From assembly GCA_963718755.1 (NCBI GenBank), contig OY970376.1, positions 868,001-932,000 of the forward strand: a stretch of DNA of 64,000 bases, given 5' to 3'. This DNA comes from VRUE01 sp963718755 (GTDB lineage: Bacteria > Actinomycetota > Thermoleophilia > Solirubrobacterales > 70-9). Every line of letters begins with the position of its first letter. The first letter of the stretch is position 1. The translations under genes and the position numbers were made by a program. Below are positions 7,844 through 15,391 of the stretch, in pieces. The notes below the pieces were generated by a model. That model made no database searches, was not told the origin of the DNA, and was given only the letters and a program-made list of their open reading frames with translations.

Positions 7844-8497
7844 CTAGGACATGCTGGCGCCCGAGTAAGGCGCGATCATGAACTCGGTCAGCTCTGGCAG
7901 CAGGTCTTCGGCGCGCTCGGCCTCACCGCGGTCGATCTGCCGGCGGACGATCCAGGCAACGCCGCCGACCAGCGATTCCGCAATCGTGTCCGGTACACGC
8001 TCGTCCTTCGGCAGCACCCGCCTCGTCAGCTCGACGAAGGTCTTATCGGCGTCTTCGTAGCGCTTGGCTGTTGCCGGTGTCGCCTGGAGCGCCTCGATCA
8101 TGCACATCCGTGCCAACGTCGGCTGCTCGGCCACGTAGGCAAGGAAGGCGGCGAGCCCGCCCTCTACCCGCTCCTGCCAATTGCCCTCATCTGCGGCACC
8201 TTCCTCGACCCGGCGCAGAACCTCGTCGCGAGCCGCATCGAAGGTGGCGAGGAAAACCTCCTCCTTGCCCTCAAAGTTGTCGTACAGCGTTTTGCGGGCG
8301 ACACCGGCCCGCTTGACGATGTCGGAGATCTTCGTCGCCTCGTACCCCTGCTCGGCGCTCAACTGGGCCAGAGCGTCCATGATGCGCCGCTGCTTGTGCT
8401 CAGCGATGAACTCGCGGGATAGCGCGGGGCGCTTCGACGCGATGGGACCTGTCGGCGGCTGCTTTTCCCGCGCCCCCCCTTTTCCCCCTGATGGCAT
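7844..8497 (-). CDS. TetR family transcriptional regulator
   Basis: About 217 residues from ATG 8497 (MPSGGKGG); an upstream in-frame ATG at 8536 adds 13 unlikely residues. The HTH is RIMDALAQLSAEQGYEATKISDIVKRAGVARKTLYDNFEGKEEVFLATFDAA. The C-terminal half resembles the neighbouring TetR proteins (ESLVGGVAWIVRRQIDRGEAERAEDLLPELTEFMIAPY). It is divergent from the third TetR gene, with which it shares a 120-bp control region. Confidence 0.88.
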   Translation of the reverse strand: MPSGGKGGAREKQPPTGPIASKRPALSREFIAEHKQRRIMDALAQLSAEQGYEATKISDIVKRAGVARKTLYDNFEGKEEVFLATFDAARDEVLRRVEEGAADEGNWQERVEGGLAAFLAYVAEQPTLARMCMIEALQATPATAKRYEDADKTFVELTRRVLPKDERVPDTIAESLVGGVAWIVRRQIDRGEAERAEDLLPELTEFMIAPYSGASMS

Positions 8498-8620
8498 AGC
8501 GCAAGGATACCCAGGGAGAGCGAAATTTCGATGCATGTCAGCGACTTTTCTGGTACCCTTGGAGAGCCTGTATATTTTCTAAAAGAAACGCGTAGGTTCC
8601 TTATGCCACCGGAGAGGGTA
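8498..8620. promoter_or_regulatory. Divergent control region between two TetR genes
   Basis: AT-richer than its surroundings. It holds a perfect 10-bp palindrome CGAAATTTCG at 8521-8530 and an A/T dyad TTTCTAAAAGAAA near 8577-8589. These are plausible operators for one or both flanking TetR regulators. No promoter hexamers are assigned with confidence. Confidence 0.35.
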
Positions 8621-9358
8621 ATGCTCAGCAGGGAGAAGCTGGCGATTGCGGTCGGAGACCGCTGGTCGGACGCTGAACTCAACGAAGCCGTTGCGCTGCT
8701 GAGCCGAGCGGATGGCCGTTTTCCAGCCGGCGTTCGAACGCTGCCCGGGGACTTGGTCAAGGCGGTCCAGCGCGAGCGTCTGCTGGCGTCGATGATCGAC
8801 ACCGTCACCCAGGTCGGCTACGCCGCGCTCACGGTCCAGAACGTGCTCACGCGGGCCGGTATCTCGCGGCCGACGTTCTACGAACAGTTCGAGGACAAGG
8901 AAGACTGCTTCCTCGCCGCCTTCGACGCCGCGGCCGCCCGGCTGCTTGAACGGATAGAGGCCGCGGTCGCCGACTCGGGGCCCAGCTGGCGCGACCAGCT
9001 CCGCAGCGGCATCGCCGAGCTGCTCCGTCACATCGCCGATGAACCGGAGGAGGCGCGCCTGGTGATAGTCGAGGCACGCGCCTCCAGTCCGGCAGGACTG
9101 CAGCGGCGCGACGAGCTGCTCGACCGCTTCGCTGATTGCATCGATGCTTTGGTCAGGGAGGACCTGGACGAGCCTCCGTCGGCGATTGCCGCCGCCGGAG
9201 TCGTGGGAGGAATCGAGTCGGTGGTCTACGCGCGCCTGCAGAAAGGCAAGACGGATGAGCTCGGCGCGCTCCTCCCCTCGTTGATGTATTTCGCCGTCCT
9301 CTCCTACGCAGGCCGCGAGGCCGCCGGCGAGGAGCTGGACGACGCGGCTCTCGCCTAG
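8621..9358 (+). CDS. TetR family transcriptional regulator with N-terminal extension
   Basis: 245 residues from ATG 8621, preceded by GGAGAGGG; earlier in-frame ATGs at 8531 and 8603 lack as good an RBS. About 45 residues (LSREKLAIAVGDRWSDAELNEAVALLSRADG) precede the HTH LASMIDTVTQVGYAALTVQNVLTRAGISRPTFYEQFEDKEDCFLAAFDAA. The ligand domain ends GVVGGIESVVYARLQKGKTDELGALLPSLMYFAVLSYAG, similar to the other two TetR proteins, so the three are local paralogues. Confidence 0.87.
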   Translation: MLSREKLAIAVGDRWSDAELNEAVALLSRADGRFPAGVRTLPGDLVKAVQRERLLASMIDTVTQVGYAALTVQNVLTRAGISRPTFYEQFEDKEDCFLAAFDAAAARLLERIEAAVADSGPSWRDQLRSGIAELLRHIADEPEEARLVIVEARASSPAGLQRRDELLDRFADCIDALVREDLDEPPSAIAAAGVVGGIESVVYARLQKGKTDELGALLPSLMYFAVLSYAGREAAGEELDDAALA

Positions 9359-9364
9359 CCGCTC

Positions 9365-10156
9365 CTAGCGCTTGCGTCGTTTGCCGGAGCGCTTCGCGGG
9401 GCGGGCCGCGAGCCGCAGAGTTCGCTCACTCTCCTTCTCGACCGCCTCCCCCATCGCGATCTGGAAGGTGGCGAGGAGAGCGCCGGCAGCGAGCGGGCGC
9501 ATACGTTCGAGCGCCTCGCTCATCCGTGGCCAGTCGCGCTCCGGTCGCCCGGCGCGGTCGAACGGCTGCCACACCTCCTTGACGAAGAGGTCGACAAAGG
9601 CACGGGCGACGCCATCGGCGTGGCGGCGCAGTTTCTCGGCAGTGATCAGCGCACCCTCGGCGCCGATGCCCAGCTCGGCCAGCTCGGCGGCGGCGCGCAG
9701 CAGGCGAGGGCTGATCACCTCGACCCGGCCGTCGGGCAAGGTGCGGAAGATGCCGAGTTTTTCGGCCCGGCGGGTCAGCTTCGGGTCCGCCGCCTCGCCC
9801 CAGACCCCCGCCAGCTCGGCGGCCTCGATGATCTCCGGCGCCTCGTCTTCGAAGGGGGTGCGCAGGGCGCGGGTGAAGTCGAAGATCGCGGAGGCGGAGC
9901 CGTCGCCGCTGTCGAGCACCCTGCGAATCGCCTCGAGGTTGAGCCCGTCCGCCTGCATCTCGCGGGTCAGCTCGATCCGCGCCACATGCTCCTCGCCGTA
10001 GTAGCCGGTGCGGCCGCGCACGGTCGGCGGCGGTAACAGGCCGCGCGTCTGATGGGCGCGGATGTTGCGCACGGTCATCCCGGTTCGCTCGGCCAGCTGG
10101 CGAATCGTCATCTCACCTGCGGCGGGCTTGGAATCTCTGGAACCCTTACTGCTCAT
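9365..10156 (-). CDS. MerR family transcriptional regulator
   Basis: 263 residues. The N-terminal winged HTH is MTIRQLAERTGMTVRNIRAHQTRGLLPPPTVRGRTGYYGEEHVARIELTREMQADGLNLEAIRRVLD, a clear MerR domain at residues 16-83. The C-terminal region (about 180 residues) is helical with no visible cysteine metal site, so the inducer is unknown. It ends in a basic tail (RLAARPAKRSGKRRKR). It converges on the TetR gene at 8621, with stops 7 bp apart. Confidence 0.88.
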   Translation of the reverse strand: MSSKGSRDSKPAAGEMTIRQLAERTGMTVRNIRAHQTRGLLPPPTVRGRTGYYGEEHVARIELTREMQADGLNLEAIRRVLDSGDGSASAIFDFTRALRTPFEDEAPEIIEAAELAGVWGEAADPKLTRRAEKLGIFRTLPDGRVEVISPRLLRAAAELAELGIGAEGALITAEKLRRHADGVARAFVDLFVKEVWQPFDRAGRPERDWPRMSEALERMRPLAAGALLATFQIAMGEAVEKESERTLRLAARPAKRSGKRRKR

Positions 10157-10175
10157 CTCACCGCATGGTATGCGG

Positions 10176-10886
10176 CTAGTGACAGAGGAGCAGGCGCTGG
10201 CCGTTCATCTCCGCGGCGGCATCGGAGCAGAGGAACTCGATCGCCGCGGCAATGTTCTCGGCGGTGGTGAAAGAGCTGAAATCGCCGCCCGGGTTCTCCT
10301 CGCGCATCCGCGCGGTCAGGATCGCATTGACGACGATGATGTTTGCGGTCGCTGCGCTCCCGGCAAAGCCGTCGGCGAGCGCCAGCGTCCAGGCCTCGGC
10401 GGCCGCCTTGGCCGCTGCATAGGCGGCATTGGAATTGGACGGAGCCTGCGCCTGCTTGGCAGAGATGAGGACGAAGCGGCCGTGCTCGGAGTCGAGCAGA
10501 GCGTCGTGGAAGGCACGGCTGGTGTGCTGGACGGTGCGGATCAAGAGGTCGTGGAGCAACTCCCAGTCGGAGAGCGGCGCCTCGTGCAGCGGCGCGCCCC
10601 CGCGCCAGCCGCCAACCAGGTGGAGCACCCCGTCGACCCGACCGAAGCGCTCGAGCAGCGACGCGCACCATCCGCGCGCCGCCTCCTCGTCGAGCAGGTC
10701 AACAGCGCGGCCATCCCAGCGCTCGGGGGGCAGACCAAGCTCAACGCCGACTTCCTCGATCCGCCCCTGGTCGCGATCGGTGCCGGCGACCGTCGCGCCG
10801 GCAGCCGCCAATCGCTCGGCGACAACCGGCCCCAAGCCACCCCCGATGCCGGCGATGGCAATAACGCGGTTGTCGAGTTCGGTCAT
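10176..10886 (-). CDS. SDR family oxidoreductase
   Basis: 236 residues, the usual classical SDR length. The dinucleotide-binding motif is GIGGGLGPVVAERLAAAGATV (residues 13-33), the NAG-like segment is VLHLVGGW, and the catalytic Ser and Tyr-x3-Lys are in LISAKQAQ and AAYAAAKAAAEAW. The C-terminus ends NGQRLLLCH. The substrate is unknown. The start codon overlaps the stop of the preceding frame (ATGA at 10883-10886), so it is translationally coupled to the AbrB-like segment. Confidence 0.85.
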   Translation of the reverse strand: MTELDNRVIAIAGIGGGLGPVVAERLAAAGATVAGTDRDQGRIEEVGVELGLPPERWDGRAVDLLDEEAARGWCASLLERFGRVDGVLHLVGGWRGGAPLHEAPLSDWELLHDLLIRTVQHTSRAFHDALLDSEHGRFVLISAKQAQAPSNSNAAYAAAKAAAEAWTLALADGFAGSAATANIIVVNAILTARMREENPGGDFSSFTTAENIAAAIEFLCSDAAAEMNGQRLLLCH

Positions 10887-11101
10887 GCGATAGACGCTAG
10901 CGATGCCGGCGGGGGCTCGGCGCGTTCGAGCACCACCCGTCCATCGCCTTCGCTTCGCACAACCAGCAGATCGTCCTCCTGCAGGCCAGCCTCCCTACAC
11001 GCCACCTGTGGAATCGTCACCCGGCGTTTCTGGTTGATGAGGGCTTCGCTTCGCTGGCCCCGTGATCGCTCGTACTTCGACGTCGGAAACCCCGGTCTAG
11101 A
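10883..11101 (-). other. AbrB/MazE-like DNA-binding domain without its own ATG
   Basis: The segment LINQKRRVTIPQVACREAGLQEDDLLVVRSEGDGRVVLER has the swapped-hairpin AbrB pattern seen in MazE/VapB-like antitoxins and transition regulators. Between the tRNA 3' end (11108) and this segment there is no ATG and no GTG or TTG with a ribosome site. It is therefore translated either as a C-terminal domain of the nuclease frame, from a weak start, or not at all. Its stop overlaps the SDR start, which argues that ribosomes do pass through it. Confidence 0.5.
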
Positions 11102-11656
11102 GCGAAATGGGGGAGGCAGGATTCGAACCTGCGAAGGCTGAGCCGGACGCTTTACAGGCGCCATCCGTTGACCGCTTGGATACTCCCCCGGCTCGGCTGG
11201 CGATTCTATAGACCGATCGCCGGCGTACACGAGGTCATCGATTGAGCCTCCGGCCTCGATTTCGAACTCCGAATACTTTGGCCCACCCAACGTAATGGAG
11301 CTTCGCGCCTCCAGCATCGTGGAGGGAATGAACCATCGACGGCCGTCACCTGTGAGAGCAAAGAGATAGTCAAAGCGCTCCGGGTCGGCCTTCTTTCTGG
11401 TCCCATTCCAACTCTGGTTTCCGCCACTCGTCACCAGCGAAACCGTGCTGCGGGTATACCCCTCAGGCGTCGTCAGTCGTTGCGTCGAGGTCTTGACCTG
11501 AACCCGAAGCAATCTCCCATTCGCGTAGGCGACCAAATCGAAGTCGGGGCTGTGGCCAAACGGGACCAGGACGACCGCACCCATCCTCGTCAACCACTCG
11601 ATCGCCGACGCCTCTCCGAGGTCTCCTTGCTGGCGCCGATTGATCCTCCTCTCCAT
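10883..11656 (-). CDS. PD-(D/E)XK endonuclease frame reading through tRNA-Tyr into an AbrB-like domain
   Basis: 257 codons without a stop. Residues 1-155 match the group-I-intron-associated PD-(D/E)XK family (I-Ssp6803I-like): QQGDLGEASAIEWLTRMGA, then SPDFDLVAYANGRLLRVQVKTS with D40, Q53 and K55 as the likely catalytic set. Residues about 157-183 are the sense-strand translation of the tRNA-Tyr gene. Residues about 210-247 form an AbrB/SpoVT-like DNA-binding fold. The nuclease may really end by RNA processing at the tRNA rather than at a stop codon. The ATG at 11656 sits in the loop of a small CCTCT/AGAGG hairpin. No intron is visible in the tRNA. Confidence 0.6.
   Translation of the reverse strand: MERRINRRQQGDLGEASAIEWLTRMGAVVLVPFGHSPDFDLVAYANGRLLRVQVKTSTQRLTTPEGYTRSTVSLVTSGGNQSWNGTRKKADPERFDYLFALTGDGRRWFIPSTMLEARSSITLGGPKYSEFEIEAGGSIDDLVYAGDRSIESPAEPGEYPSGQRMAPVKRPAQPSQVRILPPPFRSRPGFPTSKYERSRGQRSEALINQKRRVTIPQVACREAGLQEDDLLVVRSEGDGRVVLERAEPPPASLASIA
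11108..11189 (-). tRNA. tRNA-Tyr (anticodon GTA)
   Basis: The acceptor GGGGGAG/CTCCCCC, D stem TCC/GGA, anticodon stem GGCGC/GCGTC with loop CTGTAAA (anticodon GTA), long variable arm (GGCT/AGCC) and T arm GCAGG-TTCGAAT-CCTGC are all visible. The discriminator is A and no CCA is encoded. It lies within an open reading frame on the same strand (10883-11656). Confidence 0.95.
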
Positions 11657-11713
11657 CAGAGGAACATACGTTTCGCTGCAGACGGAAAGTTCCTCCCTGA
11701 GACGGAGGGCGGG

Positions 11714-12094
11714 CTATCTCTCCTCGACGCCGAGGCGGGCGGCCATCTGCTCGTTGAAGGCGGTGAGGGCCGACATCGGGCGCATGAAGACGGTCAGCTC
11801 CCTGACCTGGCCCTGCTCGTCGAGCTCGAGGAAGTCGATGCCCTCGAGCTCGCGGTCGCCGACGCGGGCTTTGAAGCGCAGGACGACGACGCCGTCCTCG
11901 GCGAGCTCGTCGGTGTAGCGGAAGTCCTCCAGCGTCGCGGCGACGTGGGTCAGGACCTGCATCACGATCTCGCGGCCCTCGAAGCCGCGGAAGAGGATCG
12001 GGCTGTGCAGGACGACGTCCTCGCGCAGGGTGGCGGTCGCCGCCTCGAGGTCCTTGGCCTCGACGGCAAGACGGAACGGATGCGACGCGGCCAT
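11714..12094 (-). CDS. NTF2-like (SnoaL-type) family protein
   Basis: 126 residues. HPFRLAVEAKDLEAATATLREDVVLHSPILFRGFEGREIVMQVLTHVAATLEDFRYTDELAEDGVVVLRFKARVGDRELEGIDFLELDEQGQVRELTVFMRP shows the full NTF2 fold pattern, including the helix of the cone and the ligand pocket. The ligand and reaction cannot be assigned. It lies 26 bp downstream of the deazaflavin reductase gene on the same strand, probably in one operon. Confidence 0.78.
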   Translation of the reverse strand: MAASHPFRLAVEAKDLEAATATLREDVVLHSPILFRGFEGREIVMQVLTHVAATLEDFRYTDELAEDGVVVLRFKARVGDRELEGIDFLELDEQGQVRELTVFMRPMSALTAFNEQMAARLGVEER

Positions 12095-12120
12095 CGGTTT
12101 ACTCTACGCCCCGGCCGGGG

Positions 12121-12582
12121 TCAGCGGGGCTCGAGGACGAACAGGGCGATGTCGCGGTCGGTCCGCGCCTCGTATTCGTCGAAGCCGGAGTACTGCTCGT
12201 TGTGCTTGCGCCAGAGGTCGTCCCGCTCCTCGCCCTCGGCCACCCGGGCGCGGACTGGACGTCGCGCGCGCCCGATCTCGACCTCGGCCTCGGGATCGGC
12301 CTTCAGGTTGAGCGACCAGGCGGGGGTGCGGCTATGACCGGCGTTGGAACCGATCACGACCAGGTTCTCGCCCTCGGCCAGGTAGACGACCGGCGCGGTC
12401 CGCTGCTGGCCCGATTTGCGCCCGGTAGTGGTCAGCAACAGGACCGGCGCCTCGTTGATCCGGCCGCCGATCCTCCCCCCGGAGAGCCTGTAGAGAGGGA
12501 TGTTGAGCTTGCCGATCCAGCGCAGCCCCCTTGCGCCCATCGCTTGCGAGGCACGCGAATAGAACTTGTCCCCTGATGGCAT
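12121..12582 (-). CDS. Deazaflavin (F420)-dependent nitroreductase family protein
   Basis: 153 residues, the size of the Ddn family. INEAPVLLLTTTGRKSGQQRTAPVVYLAEGENLVVIGSNAGHSRTPAWSLNLKADPEAEVEIG contains the family's split-barrel core with the GRKSG phosphate-contacting loop and the GSNAG and HPxW-like (RTPAWSLNL) motifs. Members reduce quinones or nitro compounds with F420H2; activity on any substrate here is inference. The gene follows the sigma factor closely (start 5 bp from its stop). Confidence 0.85.
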   Translation of the reverse strand: MPSGDKFYSRASQAMGARGLRWIGKLNIPLYRLSGGRIGGRINEAPVLLLTTTGRKSGQQRTAPVVYLAEGENLVVIGSNAGHSRTPAWSLNLKADPEAEVEIGRARRPVRARVAEGEERDDLWRKHNEQYSGFDEYEARTDRDIALFVLEPR

Positions 12583-12586
12583 CGCG

Positions 12587-13708
12587 TCAGGAAGCTTCGC
12601 GGAGCATCTGGGCCTCCGGCAGGTGCTGAAGTTTCTTCAGCGTGTTGTTCTCGATCTGGCGGATTCGCTCGCGGGTGACGCCGAAGGTGTTGCCGACCTC
12701 CTCGAGCGTCAACGGCTCGAGGCCGGTGAGTCCGTAGCGAAGCTCGATCACCTGGCGCTCGCGATCGGGCAGCGCCGCCAGGGCTTTTCGCACGCCCTCC
12801 TTCTGCAGGTGTTCGCTCGCCTCTTCAAAGGGCTCGGCGATGGTGTCGTCGGCGACGAAATCGCCGAGCTCGGAGTCGTCCTCGTCGCCCACCGGTTTCT
12901 CCAGCGAGACCGGCAGCTGCGCGACCCGCAGGATCTCGCGCACTTCGCCGAGCGGCCAGCGCAGCTCCTCGGCGATCTCGGCCGGCTCCGGCTCGCGGCC
13001 AAAGCGCTGCACCAGCTGGCGCTCGACGTGGGCGACCCGGTTGAGCTTCTCGACCATGTGCACCGGGATGCGGATCGTCCGCGCCTTGTCGGCGATCGCC
13101 CGGGTCACCGCTTGGCGGATCCACCAGGTCGCGTAGGTGGAGAACTTGTAGCCGCGACGGTAATCGAACTTCTCCACCGCGCGGATCAGCCCCAGCGAGC
13201 CCTCCTGGATCAGGTCGAGGAAGCTGAGGCCGCGGCCCAAATAGCCTTTCGCGATCGAGACGACGAGGCGCAGGTTGGCCTCCACCATCTGCCTCTTGGC
13301 GACCATGTCGCCACGCTCGATCCGCTTCGCCAGTTCGACCTCCTGGCTCGCGGTGAGCAGGTCGACCCTGCCGATCGAGCGCAGGTAGAGGCGCAGCGAG
13401 TCGAGGCTGGGTTCGATCGTCAGATCCAGCTCCTGCTTGCGCGACCCCCCGTTGGTCGCTTCCGCGCGCTGCTCCTTATAGGCAGTGACGCCATCCTCGG
13501 CGATCACTTCGACGCCGTGCTCGACCAGATGGGCGTGCAGGCCGGTGACCTGCTCCTTGGTCACCTCGACCTCCTCCAGTGTGGTGGCGATCTGCTCGAA
13601 GGTGAGGTAGCCACGCTCGCGACCGAGCGCGACCAGCTCCTGGAGCTCCTGTGGCCCCATTGGCTGCTCGCTCGAATCCTGATTCAGTCCCTGCGGGACC
13701 GTCTCCAA
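12587..13708 (-). CDS. rpoD: RNA polymerase primary sigma factor, RpoD/SigA type
   Basis: 373 residues. Region 1.1-like N-terminus (LVALGRERGYLTFEQIATTLEEVEVTKEQV), region 1.2 DSLRLYLRSIGRVDLLTASQEVELAKRIERGD, region 2 (AKRQMVEANLRLVVSIAKGYLGRGLSFLDLIQEG...FDYRRGYKFSTYATWWIRQAVTRAI), region 3 and region 4 (LTLEEVGNTFGVTRERIRQIENNTLKKL) are complete. The 2.4 helix STYATWWIRQA matches housekeeping sigma factors. It recognises -35/-10 promoters. The short non-conserved region and 373-residue size fit the smaller actinobacterial group-1 or group-2 factors. It is divergent from folE2. Confidence 0.93.
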   Translation of the reverse strand: METVPQGLNQDSSEQPMGPQELQELVALGRERGYLTFEQIATTLEEVEVTKEQVTGLHAHLVEHGVEVIAEDGVTAYKEQRAEATNGGSRKQELDLTIEPSLDSLRLYLRSIGRVDLLTASQEVELAKRIERGDMVAKRQMVEANLRLVVSIAKGYLGRGLSFLDLIQEGSLGLIRAVEKFDYRRGYKFSTYATWWIRQAVTRAIADKARTIRIPVHMVEKLNRVAHVERQLVQRFGREPEPAEIAEELRWPLGEVREILRVAQLPVSLEKPVGDEDDSELGDFVADDTIAEPFEEASEHLQKEGVRKALAALPDRERQVIELRYGLTGLEPLTLEEVGNTFGVTRERIRQIENNTLKKLQHLPEAQMLREAS

Positions 13709-13810
13709 CGGCTCGATTTCACTGCCTCCACTGCAACCCAGTTCCCCTCCCGGGGGCCGGCCCCAACGCTCCGGCTTGCCGAAGTATAGGGAGCCAATCG
13801 CCTACGCTTC

Positions 13811-14824
13811 ATGCCGATGGCAACCCGTCCCACCACTCCGCTCTCACCCACCGCAGCCGACGTGCAGTCGGGGGCACCGGTGACGATGGTCAGTCTTTCG
13901 CGGGTCGGCGTGACCGGAGTCGAGAAGGTGATCCGGGTCGCGGCGGACGGCGAGGAGAACCTCTACCACGCTGACTTCGAGTGCTTCGTCGATCTCAACC
14001 CGCGCCAGGCCGGCGTCCACATGTCGCGCTTCGAGGAAGTCGTCGGCGAGGCGATCGACGAGGTCGTCCTCGGTGAGGCGTTCCGCGCCGAGGTGCTCGC
14101 CGCCCACATCGCCCAGCGTGTGCGCGAGCGCCAGGGCGGCCTGCGCGCCGAGGTCTCGGTGACCGCGCGCTACCCGGAGACCGTCACCACCCCCGCCAGC
14201 GGCCAGCGCACCCAGGAGATCTACGTCCTCTTCGGCACCGCGGTCGATTCGCTGCGGGGGACGCGGACGCTGACCGGCGTCCAGGCGCAGGGGATGACCG
14301 CCTGCCCCTGCGCGCAGGAGATGGTCGGCGGGCTCGCCCGCGAACGCCTCGCCGAGCGCGGCTTCGACGCCGAGCAGATCGAGGCCGCGATCGAGGCGGT
14401 CCCGATCGCCACCCATAACCAGCGCGGCATCGGCACCCTCCACGTCGGCTGCCCCGAGGGCGGCCCGGCGTGGATCGACGCGCCGGAGCTGCTGCGCATC
14501 GTCGAGCAGTCGATGAGCTCGGAGATCTACGAGCTGATGAAGCGGCCCGACGAGCTGGCGGTGGTCGCCAAGGCCCACGCGCAGCCACGCTTTGTCGAGG
14601 ACTGCGTGCGAGAGATGATCCGCCGCGTTACCGCCGATTACCCGGACCTCCCCGGCGATGCCTTCGTGATGGCGCGGCAGGAGAACCTGGAGACGATCCA
14701 CCGCCACAACGTCGTCGCCGAGCGCTACGGCAAGCTCGACGACATTCGCACCGAGCTGGAGGACGGCGAGCACCAGCGGCGCCACCTGACGACGCGCGAG
14801 TGGCTAGAGGCTCCTTCGGCCTAA
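13811..14824 (+). CDS. folE2: GTP cyclohydrolase FolE2/MptA type (type IB)
   Basis: 337 residues. The tunnelling-fold enzyme converts GTP to 7,8-dihydroneopterin triphosphate (FolE2) or its 2',3'-cyclic phosphate (MptA) for folate or pterin synthesis. Family marks are MSRFEEVV near residue 72, the catalytic-cysteine block GMTACPCAQEMV, and QRGIGTLHV with RQENLETIHRHNVVAERYG near the C-terminus. ATGs at 13811 and 13817 are both possible. It overlaps the convergent pgsA gene by 21 bp. The missing N-terminal similarity to type IA makes this the zinc-flexible form. Confidence 0.9.
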   Translation: MPMATRPTTPLSPTAADVQSGAPVTMVSLSRVGVTGVEKVIRVAADGEENLYHADFECFVDLNPRQAGVHMSRFEEVVGEAIDEVVLGEAFRAEVLAAHIAQRVRERQGGLRAEVSVTARYPETVTTPASGQRTQEIYVLFGTAVDSLRGTRTLTGVQAQGMTACPCAQEMVGGLARERLAERGFDAEQIEAAIEAVPIATHNQRGIGTLHVGCPEGGPAWIDAPELLRIVEQSMSSEIYELMKRPDELAVVAKAHAQPRFVEDCVREMIRRVTADYPDLPGDAFVMARQENLETIHRHNVVAERYGKLDDIRTELEDGEHQRRHLTTREWLEAPSA

Positions 14825-15376
14825 GGTGCCGGCCCGCGCCTGCCGCTCTTCCTCGAGCCGGCGCCGCAAGCCGAGGAAGTAGTCCGCGCCGCTGATCAGG
14901 GTCACGGCGACGGCGAGGTAGACGAGCACGTCGACCCAGACCGGCGCCGGGTTGGCCGCAATCAGGGCGAACACAGCGGCGATCTGCAGCACGGTCTTCA
15001 GCTTGCCCATCCAGCTGGCGGCGATCACGACGCCACGCTCGGCGGCGATCGCCCGCAACCCGGTCACCGCGATCTCACGGGCGATGATCACCATCGCCAC
15101 CCAGGCCTCGAGCCGATTCAGCGAGACGAGTGAGACCAGCGCCGCGGTGATCAGCAGCTTGTCGGCGAGCGGATCCATCAGCTTGCCGAAGGTGGTGACC
15201 GCGTCGCGCGAGCGGGCAAAGTAGCCGTCGAGGCCATCGGTGAGGGCGGCAAGGGCGAAGACGCCGGCCGCAAGAGCGTCCCCGTTAGGCGTCTCGCCAA
15301 GCAGAGCGACGACCACGACCGGGACGGCGAGAATGCGCAGCAGGGTCAGGGTGTTGGCAAGGGTAAGCGGAAACAT
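14804..15376 (-). CDS. pgsA: CDP-diacylglycerol--glycerol-3-phosphate 3-phosphatidyltransferase
   Basis: 190 residues, integral membrane. It carries the CDP-alcohol phosphatidyltransferase signature as DGLDGYFARSRDAVTTFGKLMDPLADK (residues about 48-74), with the conserved aspartates. Several helices follow. NTLTLLRILAVPVVVVALL at the N-terminus is typical of PgsA. It makes phosphatidylglycerophosphate for phosphatidylglycerol and cardiolipin. The 3' end overlaps folE2 on the opposite strand. Confidence 0.92.
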   Translation of the reverse strand: MFPLTLANTLTLLRILAVPVVVVALLGETPNGDALAAGVFALAALTDGLDGYFARSRDAVTTFGKLMDPLADKLLITAALVSLVSLNRLEAWVAMVIIAREIAVTGLRAIAAERGVVIAASWMGKLKTVLQIAAVFALIAANPAPVWVDVLVYLAVAVTLISGADYFLGLRRRLEEERQARAGTLGRRSL

Positions 15377-15391
15377 CGGCGGTCGACGGGC

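Noticed and set aside
11662..11673. GAACATACGTTT upstream of the nuclease frame as a second LexA box
   Set aside because: One half-site is imperfect (GTTT instead of GTTC) and flanks do not match; weak single similarity.
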